Shown here one piece after another: positions 24,444 through 31,679 of a DNA stretch of 61,334 nucleotides. Positions within the stretch are counted from its first letter, which is position 1. The number at the start of each line of letters is the position of its first letter. The stretch is from Isosphaeraceae bacterium (lineage in GTDB: Bacteria; Planctomycetota; Planctomycetia; Isosphaerales; Isosphaeraceae). The stretch covers positions 1 to 61,334 of the forward strand of contig JAJPJC010000303.1 of assembly GCA_021324445.1 (NCBI GenBank), in the 5' to 3' direction. Under the pieces are notes generated by a model. The model saw nothing but the letters and a program-made list of their open reading frames with translations, had not been told where the DNA came from and did no database searches. A program made the position numbers and the translations under genes.

Positions 24444-25760
24444 TTACACTGGGTCGCTCGGCGCCCGGCCGATGCCGTAATAGGTGAATCCCATGGCGGC
24501 CATTCGGGCAGGCTCGTAGACGTTGCGGCCGTCGAAGATGACCGGCTGGCGCATCAGGCGGCGCATCACCTCGAAGTCGGGGCTGCGGAATTCGTTCCAT
24601 TCGGTGACGACGGCCAGGGCATCCGCCTGCTCGAGCGCGCCATAGGGGCGATCGCAGTAGGCCAGTCGCTCGCCGTGGAGCGCGCGGACATTGCCCAGGG
24701 CCTCGGGGTCATGGACGCGCAGGTGTGCGCCGGCCTCCAGCAGGGCATCGATCAAGACCAGGGCGGGCGCCTCGCGGATGTCGTCGGTCCTGGGCTTGAA
24801 GGCCAGGCCCCAGATGGCGATGGTCTTCTCGCGGACTTCGCCGCCGAAATGGCGATGGATCTTGCGGAAGAGCACGTCTTTCTGCGCCTCGTTGACCGCG
24901 TCGACGGCCTCCATCATCCGCGCGGGGAGGCCCTGCGACTGGGCCATGTGGATCACGGCGCGGATGTCCTTGGGGAAGCAACTGCCGCCGTAGCCGACGC
25001 CCGGGAACAGGAAGTGGAAGCCGATCCGCTGGTCGTGGCCAATGCCCCGCCGCACGTCGTTGACATCAGCCCCATACGCCTCGCACAGGTTGGCCATCTC
25101 GTTGATGAAGCTGATCTTGGTGGCCAACAGGCAATTGGCGACGTACTTGGTCATCTCGGCGCTCTCGGGGCTCATGACCAGGAACGGGTGGTCAGTGCGG
25201 AGGAACGGGGCATACAGCTCATGCAGGCGCTGGGCGACCTCGTCGCGGCGGACGCCGACCACGACGCGGTCGGGCTTGTTGAAGTCGTCGATCGCCGCGC
25301 CTTCCTTGAGGAACTCGGGGTTGCTGGCCACGTCGAAGGGGACCTTGGCCACCTCGGCCATCCGCCGCGCCAGCTCGGCATTGGTCCCGACCGGGACCGT
25401 GCTCTTGATCACGATGATCTTGGGCGCGTGCAGATTGGTGGCGATCTGCCGGCCGACCTCCCAGACGCCGCTGAGGTCGGCGCCACCCTGGGCGCCCTGG
25501 GGCGTCCCCACCGCGATGAAGACGATCTCGGCCTCCGCGATCCCCGCGGCCAGTTCGGTCGTGAACGCCAGCCGGCCATCGCGCAGGTTGCGGTGGACCA
25601 GCTCGCCCAGCCCCGGCTCATAGATCGGGACCTGACCCTGCTTCAGTCCCTCGATCTTGGCCGCGATCTTGTCAACGCACACCACGTCGTTACCGCTCTC
25701 GGCCAGGCAGGTCCCCTGCACCAGCCCGACGTATCCCGTCCCAACGACTGCAATCTTCAC
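24444..25760 (-). CDS. ugd: UDP-glucose 6-dehydrogenase
   Basis: The enzyme oxidises UDP-glucose to UDP-glucuronate with two NAD+, for capsule, exopolysaccharide or lipopolysaccharide sugars. The 438-residue length is normal. Visible are the N-terminal Rossmann motif (VKIAVVGTGYVGLVQGTCLA), the central helix linker, the catalytic Cys in GGSCFPKDI near residue 258 and the C-terminal nucleotide-binding domain (AIWGLAFKPRTDDIREAPAL). The GTG start at 25760 follows a GGAGGGA box at the right spacing. No other sugar gene is adjacent. A dispersed repeat core lies at 25783-25798, just upstream of the ribosome binding site. Confidence 0.95.
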   Translation of the reverse strand: MKIAVVGTGYVGLVQGTCLAESGNDVVCVDKIAAKIEGLKQGQVPIYEPGLGELVHRNLRDGRLAFTTELAAGIAEAEIVFIAVGTPQGAQGGADLSGVWEVGRQIATNLHAPKIIVIKSTVPVGTNAELARRMAEVAKVPFDVASNPEFLKEGAAIDDFNKPDRVVVGVRRDEVAQRLHELYAPFLRTDHPFLVMSPESAEMTKYVANCLLATKISFINEMANLCEAYGADVNDVRRGIGHDQRIGFHFLFPGVGYGGSCFPKDIRAVIHMAQSQGLPARMMEAVDAVNEAQKDVLFRKIHRHFGGEVREKTIAIWGLAFKPRTDDIREAPALVLIDALLEAGAHLRVHDPEALGNVRALHGERLAYCDRPYGALEQADALAVVTEWNEFRSPDFEVMRRLMRQPVIFDGRNVYEPARMAAMGFTYYGIGRAPSDPV

Positions 25761-25918
25761 TGGGTGTTCCCTCCGTGTGCGACAGCCGCCCTCGGCTGTC
25801 CGCGCTGGAAAGCGCAATTATCGAGGAGCCGGTTTCCTCCGGCAAGCCAAGATAGGCGACAGGGCGGGGGACAGATGGTCGATCGTCGCTCAGCACCGAG
25901 CCGGCCGAGACTCGGCGG

Positions 25919-26575
25919 TCACTTCTTCCGAGGGCGCGGTATGTGACGGAAGAGGACAGCCAGTGCCACCGAGAAGCCTGGAAGGACATCGCCGCCGTCG
26001 AGCGACTGGTCCTCGCGGACGAGTATCGATCGACGGGGATTCGAGTAAACCCGTGCAGTGCGCTTCTTGGGATCGATCAGCCAGACCAGTCGGACCCCAG
26101 CCTCGAAGTATTCCTCGACCTTGCGGTCCATCTCCCGCTTGGTATTCCCTTCGCTGAGGACCTCGACAGCGAGGTCGGGTGCCAGATCGGGGACCGGCTT
26201 CCCAGGGAGCAACCGGCCGGGAAGCTTATCCCACGAGATGAAGGATAGGTCGGGGATCCGCACCAGCCCGGGAGCGATCCGCATCATCCCGGCTTCGCCC
26301 ACGCAGGTTCCTAGATCATTCTGGTCGAGATACGAACCGAACAAGTGTCCGAGCCTCCAGGCCAACTGCGATTCCTCGAATCCCATGGCTTTCTCCACCA
26401 AGGTGCCGTCCACCAGTTCGCAGAGCCGCTGCTTGTGCTCTTCCGCCTCGACGACGTCCTTCTCGGTAGCGGTTCCCGGCGCGGGATGGAACCAGATCCG
26501 CTCCAACGGGATACCGCCCAATCGCTTCCGGAGGTCGGCCAAATTCCGAATGGGGGGAGGAGCAGCAGTCGCCAT
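25919..26575 (-). CDS. Uma2 family endonuclease-like protein
   Basis: The 218-residue protein has the PD-(D/E)xK layout of the Uma2 (DUF820) family: an N-terminal ERYELVDG-like segment (CELVDGTLVEKAMGFEES), VRIPDLSFISW, then PDLAPDLAVEVLSEGNT and a C-terminal VWLIDPKKRTARVY. The acidic residues of PDL and EV form the expected metal site. These proteins are very numerous in planctomycetes and cyanobacteria with unclear roles. It is divergent from another Uma2 gene at 26886. Confidence 0.85.
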   Translation of the reverse strand: MATAAPPPIRNLADLRKRLGGIPLERIWFHPAPGTATEKDVVEAEEHKQRLCELVDGTLVEKAMGFEESQLAWRLGHLFGSYLDQNDLGTCVGEAGMMRIAPGLVRIPDLSFISWDKLPGRLLPGKPVPDLAPDLAVEVLSEGNTKREMDRKVEEYFEAGVRLVWLIDPKKRTARVYSNPRRSILVREDQSLDGGDVLPGFSVALAVLFRHIPRPRKK

Positions 26576-26885
26576 GAGAGCTTCCTCGCGTTCCGTGGTA
26601 CTTCGGTGCAGTCACGGGCTATTCTGTCCCACTCCCACCTTGCCGGCAAGACGAGCCAGCGGCCCGATCGCCGCCACTGGCTCCGGGCCATTCTCTCCGA
26701 ATCCTCGGCCCCTGGTCCTGGAATCGCGGACTCCCTGGCTTGATCGCGCGGCCGTGCGAACCGACTCCGACCAGCCGAGTCGCCTCCCGACCGAACCGGA
26801 TCGGTGGTACAATCCGGAAGTGCGTCAGCGCTGGGCGCGGGTCGCCAGACCTCGCCCCAGGTTGCCATCGAAGGGGAGCCCGATC
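26576..26885. other. Divergent intergenic region between two Uma2 genes
   Basis: No gene seen in 310 bases. The region must hold promoters for both divergent Uma2 genes, but no clear -35/-10 pair was found. A tggtacaatccgg stretch near 26810 is a possible -10 region for the plus-strand gene. Confidence 0.35.
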
Positions 26886-27500
26886 ATGAGCACGGCCCTT
26901 GCGACTGAGGCCCACTACACGCCCGAAGACCTACTTGCCCTGCCTGATGAAGAGCGTTACGAGCTGGTCGGTGGGCGACTCGTGGAGCGAAACATGGGTG
27001 CCGAATCCAGTTGGGTCGAAGGGCGCGTCTACTCGCGCCTCGATCAGTTCTGTGAAGACCATCATCTGGGGATCGTCTGGCCGGCCAGCAACGGCTACCA
27101 GTGCTTCCCCCACAATCCCGACCTCGTCCGCAGACCTGATGTGTCGTTCGTCCGCCACGGCCGGCTCCCCGGGGACGTCGTGCCCAAGGGCTGGGTCAAG
27201 ATCCCGCCCGATCTCGCGGTCGAGGTCGTCTCGCCCAAGGATCGAGTCTACGATCTGGATGAGAAGCTGGCTGACTATCGGAAGGTGCACATACCCCTCG
27301 TCTGGGTGATCAACCCCGAGTCGCGCACCGTGACCGTGTACCGGATCGATGGCTCGATCCGCCTCCTGTTCGAGGATGACGAACTCTCGGGCGAGGACAT
27401 CATCCCCGGCTTCCGCTGCCCCATCCGGGAGATCCTCCCGCCGCGCGAGCCGACCGAGCCAGCCCAACCGACTTCAGCCGGGCCAGATGTACCAAAATGA
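26886..27500 (+). CDS. Uma2 family endonuclease-like protein
   Basis: The start ATG 26886 (MSTALATEAHYTPEDLLALP) gives a 204-residue protein with all Uma2 features: ERYELVGGRLVERNMG, VRRPDVSFVRHGRL, PPDLAVEVVSPKDRVYDLDE, VHIPLVWVINPESRTVTVY and the C-terminal LFEDDELSGEDIIPGF. The PD...EV acidic core of PD-(D/E)xK nucleases is intact. It is only distantly similar to the Uma2 protein next door, so the pair is probably not a recent duplication. Function in the cell is unknown. Confidence 0.9.
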   Translation: MSTALATEAHYTPEDLLALPDEERYELVGGRLVERNMGAESSWVEGRVYSRLDQFCEDHHLGIVWPASNGYQCFPHNPDLVRRPDVSFVRHGRLPGDVVPKGWVKIPPDLAVEVVSPKDRVYDLDEKLADYRKVHIPLVWVINPESRTVTVYRIDGSIRLLFEDDELSGEDIIPGFRCPIREILPPREPTEPAQPTSAGPDVPK

Positions 27501-27634
27501 TCTAAACATCATGAAATTTTTATCAATCAGCTGAGAACCGATCCATGCAGGTGTTGGAACTGCTCCGCAAGGTTATCATGGAGGGCGAAGAGGTCACGAG
27601 GAAATCGATCCGCTAACAGACCCCGGAGGGGCGT

Positions 27635-27970
27635 ATGGCTGCCCGCATCATTGATCGCGGCCGCGGGCCGGAGCTGGACGGGACGCGAATTACCGTCTAT
27701 TGCATCATGGATTACGTCCGCGCGGGGGATCCGCCCGCCCGGATTGCTGAAGACCTTGACCTGAATGAGGAACAGGTGCAAGCGGCCCTGGAATACATCA
27801 ACGCCCACCGCGACGAGGTGGAGGCCCAATACGAAGCGATCCTGAAGCGTGTGAGCCAGCCGAATCCCGACTGGGTCGAGGCCGGCGCCGCGCGGACCTG
27901 GGACGAGCTCCGGCGTCGAATCGAGGCGCGATCCGCGGGAGAGCCGGCCCATGCTCGTTCTGGCCGATAA
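27635..27970 (+). CDS. DUF433 family protein (putative antitoxin)
   Basis: The 111-residue protein reads LDGTRITVYCIMDYVRAGDP, then IAEDLDLNEEQVQAALEYI and NAHRDEVEAQYEAILKR, the DUF433 layout with a helix-turn-helix-like middle. A GGAGG box lies 6-8 bases before ATG 27635. It overlaps the following PIN-like gene by 20 bases, so the two are translationally coupled and form a candidate toxin-antitoxin pair, the second of this type in the window. Confidence 0.85.
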   Translation: MAARIIDRGRGPELDGTRITVYCIMDYVRAGDPPARIAEDLDLNEEQVQAALEYINAHRDEVEAQYEAILKRVSQPNPDWVEAGAARTWDELRRRIEARSAGEPAHARSGR

Positions 27971-28352
27971 CGATGTCGGCGGTGCGGTCGCGGTCCTGCG
28001 TCGCATCCTGGAATCGGGCGAGCATGCGGCTTGGCTGGAGATCCTCGGCGTGGCGTTCACGGACTTCGAATCGCTCGGCCTGCCGCGCCATGCATCCGAT
28101 CGGACGGTCTGGCAGACCTGTCAGGCGGCCGGGGCTGTTCTCGTCACGGGGAATCGGGCGGGCGGGCCGGATTCCCTGGACGAGGTCATTCACGAACTGT
28201 CGGAGGAGACGAGCCTTCCTGTATTGACCGTCGCTGATCAGCGACGCGTCACTCGAGACGCCGCCTGTGCCCAAGCGGCTGCCCTGCGATTGCTCGACTT
28301 TCTCGACCGGATCGCGTCCTTGCGCGGAACAGGCCGATTATTCATTCCTTGA
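27951..28352 (+). CDS. PIN-like (DUF5615-related) protein, putative toxin
   Basis: The 133-residue protein begins LVLADNDVGGAVAVLRRIL, an acidic PIN-like N-terminal motif, then DRTVWQTCQAAGAVLVTGNR, which fits the second acidic strand, and ends with PVLTVADQRRV. The family position, following a DUF433 gene with overlap, supports a toxin role. It is more divergent from canonical DUF5615 than the copy at 2.9 kb and could have a different target. Nuclease activity is inferred. Confidence 0.65.
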   Translation: MLVLADNDVGGAVAVLRRILESGEHAAWLEILGVAFTDFESLGLPRHASDRTVWQTCQAAGAVLVTGNRAGGPDSLDEVIHELSEETSLPVLTVADQRRVTRDAACAQAAALRLLDFLDRIASLRGTGRLFIP

Positions 28353-28413
28353 TCTAGACTCCAGGGGTTCACCCTGGAGGCTCTCAGGTCCCGCGGGCCG
28401 CCGCGTCGCCGCC

Positions 28414-28785
28414 TCACTCGGGCAACAAGGCGTGAATCAGCGGCACGAGCTGAACCCCCAGATCCGACTTGAAGAGGAACCCATCCGCGCTGGCCTCGAA
28501 GGCGGCCGCGCGGTATTCCTCGTCCTCGTGGGCCGTCATGGTGACGACCCGCGGCCGGTGCGGTCGCGCGGCCAGGCGGCGGGCCGCCTCCAGGCCGTTC
28601 ATCTCGGGCATCTCCAGGTCCATCAGCACCAGGTCGGGCTCCAGCTCGCAGACCCGTTGGACCGCCTCGCGGCCCGAGCCGGCGGTCCCGATGACCTCGA
28701 TCCCGGCGGCTCGGGCCAGCAGGGCCGTCGTGGCGGCAAGGAAGATCGGGCTGTCGTCGACGATAAGGATCCGGCGACGCCGCAT
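28414..28785 (-). CDS. Stand-alone response regulator receiver (CheY-like)
   Basis: From ATG 28785 the 123-residue protein is a single receiver domain: RILIVDDSPIFLAATTALL, DLVLMDLEMPEMNGLEAA with the phospho-acceptor Asp, VVTMTAHEDEEY with the conserved Thr and FLFKSD with the Lys. All active-site residues are present and there is no output domain. It lies downstream of, and in the same direction as, the histidine kinase and LuxR regulator, and may share that kinase as a phosphate sink or connector, although 412 bases separate them. Confidence 0.85.
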   Translation of the reverse strand: MRRRRILIVDDSPIFLAATTALLARAAGIEVIGTAGSGREAVQRVCELEPDLVLMDLEMPEMNGLEAARRLAARPHRPRVVTMTAHEDEEYRAAAFEASADGFLFKSDLGVQLVPLIHALLPE

Positions 28786-29197
28786 GCGTTGTCCCACCCG
28801 TGAGTCCCCTCGGTCATCATTCGCGATCGATTCCCCTCGGCCGAGCTCGGCCCGGCAAGCCTGGGATCGGCCGCCTGAAGCCATGGGTGGCTCGGGTCAG
28901 CGTCCTCGGCCCTTCGGGTTCCCAGCCGGCGCGCGGCTTGCCTCGGAATCCGAGCGCGGAGCCAGTCACCGCATCGTGACCCCAGGCGGCCACGGCGTCG
29001 TGACCCGCTGCAAGTTTGCTCGGCACCGGCGGTCCGCGTCGGCCCCGGTCTACTCAAAATGTAGCCTCGATCCGTCGGTGCGTCTGTAGGGGGAATACCT
29101 GAGGAAGTGTCGGGGCTTTTCCCACACCCTGGGCGGCGTCCGGCTCCCCCGGTCGGGCCCGATTCCCGGGTCGCTGTCGCCCCGGCCTCGATTCCGT
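28786..29197. other. Intergenic region within the two-component cluster
   Basis: I see no gene. At 29087-29102 the sequence TAGGGGGAATACCTGA has imperfect dyad symmetry and resembles the perfect TAGGGAAAACCCTA at 39034-39047, next to the relic kinase/regulator. It could be a binding site for a LuxR-type regulator. Most of the rest is GC-rich without motifs. Confidence 0.35.
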
Positions 29198-29851
29198 TCA
29201 ATCGTCGGCGGCCACCAACCCGGTGCGGATGGCGTATCGGACCAGGCCGGCGATCTCGTGGATGTCCAGGCGGTCCATCAACTGGGTGCGGTGTGCTTCG
29301 GCGGTCTTGACGCTGATGCCCAGCCGCCGCGCAATCGCCTTGGTCGGCAACCCCTCGGCGATCAGCCGCAGCACCTCCCGCTGCCGGGGTGTCAAGGGAT
29401 CTGGGGCGGCGGCCTCGCCGCTCTCGTGCCGCTGGAATCCCGCGACCAGGTGCGTCGAGGCGGCCGGGCTGAGGTAGGTCTCTCCCCGGGCGACCGCCCG
29501 GATGGCTGTCTCCAGCTCGGTGGTCCCGGAATCCTTGAGCAAGTAGCCCGAGGCCCCGGCCCGGATGGCCTCGCGGACATATTCCTCATCAACGTGCATG
29601 GACAGGATGATCACCCGGGTCGGCGGGAAGTCGCGGGCCACGCGCGCGGCCGCCTCCAGGCCGCTGAGCTTCGGCATATTGATGTCCAGCAGGGCCACGT
29701 CGGGCCGGTGCGCCGCGATCAAGTCGACGGCCTCGGACCCGTCCGCCGCCTCGGCGATGACCGCGATGTCCCGCAGGGCCTCCAGCAGCGAACGGACCCC
29801 CGCTCGGACCAGGGTGTGGTCATCGGCTAGCACGACGCGAATCGGGGTCAT
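29198..29851 (-). CDS. LuxR/NarL-type response regulator
   Basis: This 217-residue regulator has a receiver domain (IRVVLADDHTLVRAGVRSLL; phospho-Asp in VALLDINMPKLSGLEAA; Lys in GYLLKDSG) and a C-terminal LuxR-type helix-turn-helix (LTPRQREVLRLIAEGLPTKA, then ARRLGISVKTAEAHRTQLMD). It is the probable partner of the kinase whose stop is 7 bases upstream, and the two are co-transcribed. On phosphorylation it should dimerise and bind DNA; targets are unknown. Confidence 0.93.
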   Translation of the reverse strand: MTPIRVVLADDHTLVRAGVRSLLEALRDIAVIAEAADGSEAVDLIAAHRPDVALLDINMPKLSGLEAAARVARDFPPTRVIILSMHVDEEYVREAIRAGASGYLLKDSGTTELETAIRAVARGETYLSPAASTHLVAGFQRHESGEAAAPDPLTPRQREVLRLIAEGLPTKAIARRLGISVKTAEAHRTQLMDRLDIHEIAGLVRYAIRTGLVAADD

Positions 29852-29858
29852 GGGTACC

Positions 29859-31271
29859 TCAGATCCTGGTGGTGGGTCGACCGGTCAAGGGGAATTCCGC
29901 CGAGATCTCGGTGCCCTGACCCACCCTCGAGTCGATGGCGAACTTGCCGCCGACCAGGGTGACTCGCTCCTCCATACTCAGCACACCCAGGCTGATCCCG
30001 CCGGCGGCACGCGACCGGGCCTCGGCCACATCAAAACCCACCCCGTCATCGCGGACGCGCAGCCGCAGCGCGCGCTCGCCCAGATGCAGCTCGACGTCGA
30101 CGGTCCGCGCACCGGCATGGCGGACGACGTTGGTCAGGGCCTCCTGCGCCACCCGGAAGCAGGCTGTCTCCAGCTCGGGCTCCAGGCGGAACGCCGGAGG
30201 GTCGGCGACCGGAAGGAACCGGGCCGCCAGGCCCGCCACTTGACCCTGGCGCTTGACGTACGACTGCAACGCGGCGACCAAGCCCAGATCATCGAGCAGC
30301 GACGGCCGCAAATCGAGCGAGATGCTGCGGACTTGCCGGTGCGTGCGCTCGATCAGGCGGATGCTCTCCTCCAGCCGCGCCCGCACCTCGGCCGGTTCGT
30401 CCAGGCCCTGGACCACGCCCTGGAGATGCATCTTGATCGCGGTCAACGCCTGGCCGGTCTCGTCGTGCAGCTCCCTGGCGATTCGGCGGCGCTCATCTTC
30501 CTCGGCGCGGATCAGCCGGCGCGATAAGTCCTCCATCTCCCGGGCCGCTCGCCGCAAGGCTCCTTCCGCCCGCCGCCGCTCGGTCACGTCGCGGAAGACC
30601 AGGACCGCCCCGGTGATCGCCCCGCCTTTTTCCCGGATGGGGGCGCTGCTGTCATCGATCGGCCGCTCGGTCCCGTCCCGGGCGATCAGGACCGTGTGAT
30701 CGGCCAGGCCGGCGACGATGCCCTCGCGCAGCGCCCGGGTGATCGGATTCTCCACCGCCGCGCGGGTCTCCTCGGTGACCATCCGGAGGATCTCCGTCAC
30801 GGGTTTGCCCACCGCCTCATCGGTTTCCCATCCGGTCAGGTCGCGGGCGACCGGATTGAGGAAGCTCGCCCGTCCCTGGGCGTCGGCGGCGATGACCCCG
30901 TCGCCGATGCTGGTGAGCACCGCCGTGAGCCATCGCTGGCCGGCTTCGACCCGCCGGCGGGCGGCGTGCATCGCCTCCACCAGCAGGGTGACGACAACTC
31001 CGCCGCCCGCGAAGAGGAGCAGCCCCACGAACCGCCACAGGGCCTTGTCCGGTTCCAGGAAGATCAGGCCCAGCCCCAGCAGCGTGGTGATCAGGGCCGT
31101 GGCGAACAGGCCCGGTCCCAGCCCGCCATACTGCGCACTGACCAACACGGCCAGGAACAGAAAGCTCCCCAGCCCTGGGCCGATGACAGGAATGAAAACC
31201 GAGCCGAGGGCCGTGACCACGGCTAGCAGGGCGACGCCGTAGCGCAACGCCCAGCGCGTCAATTTCGTCAT
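29859..31271 (-). CDS. Sensor histidine kinase (DUF4118-PAS-HisKA_3)
   Basis: The 470-residue kinase has membrane helices of DUF4118 type at about 8-92, a PAS domain (LTSIGDGVIAADAQGRASFL, then NPVARDLTGWETDEAVGKPV) at about 100-220, a HisKA_3 domain with the phospho-His in RIARELHDETGQALTAIKMH and a C-terminal HATPase (RVAQEALTNVVRHAGART with the N box; DDGVGFD; GGISLGVLSMEERVTLVGG). It probably senses a signal at the membrane or through PAS and phosphorylates the LuxR-type regulator encoded 7 bases downstream. Confidence 0.93.
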   Translation of the reverse strand: MTKLTRWALRYGVALLAVVTALGSVFIPVIGPGLGSFLFLAVLVSAQYGGLGPGLFATALITTLLGLGLIFLEPDKALWRFVGLLLFAGGGVVVTLLVEAMHAARRRVEAGQRWLTAVLTSIGDGVIAADAQGRASFLNPVARDLTGWETDEAVGKPVTEILRMVTEETRAAVENPITRALREGIVAGLADHTVLIARDGTERPIDDSSAPIREKGGAITGAVLVFRDVTERRRAEGALRRAAREMEDLSRRLIRAEEDERRRIARELHDETGQALTAIKMHLQGVVQGLDEPAEVRARLEESIRLIERTHRQVRSISLDLRPSLLDDLGLVAALQSYVKRQGQVAGLAARFLPVADPPAFRLEPELETACFRVAQEALTNVVRHAGARTVDVELHLGERALRLRVRDDGVGFDVAEARSRAAGGISLGVLSMEERVTLVGGKFAIDSRVGQGTEISAEFPLTGRPTTRI

Positions 31272-31679
31272 CTTAGGGCCTCGGAATCGCTACGGGATGA
31301 CGACCACGCGGAAAGCAGTGCGCACTCCGATCTCGGGAGGACCGTCGTTATCCATGATGTGGAAAAGGTTTCCGGCGGCCACGCGATGAATTCTCGGCCG
31401 CATCGCCGCAAGAGCCACTTGCCGGATCGGGTCTTCCCCACGTAGGCCCACACGGTCCGTTCATGCGGAGGTCAGTGTCGCGGTCGTCGCCTGTTGCCCA
31501 GAAAGCTTAGAACGAAGTCTGCGCTGATCACTGGGGTGATCCGAGAAATGTGGATTTCCGGGACGACGGTTTGGTCAACTCCAGCGCAAGCTCTCGCCCA
31601 GCTCCAGGGAGCGGGTTCGCTTGCGCGGCTCAAGGTTCGGCTTCATCCCGCCCAGGAATGCCTTGTCTCGATTCGCTCT
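31272..31679. other. Intergenic region with a possible coding remnant
   Basis: On the minus strand just before a TAG at 31290-31292, one frame reads GNLFHIMDNDGPPEIGVRTA and FRVVVIP, resembling the C-terminus of a secreted or SUMF1-like protein, but nothing upstream extends it. It may be a relic. The rest (31450-31679) has no recognised feature. This is the end of the histidine kinase upstream region, so its promoter should be here. Confidence 0.3.

Noticed and set aside
31268..31453. 61-codon minus-strand frame upstream of the histidine kinase
   Set aside because: It lacks a ribosome binding site and has Ser/Arg-rich composition. A different frame in the same place looks more like a relic of a larger protein.
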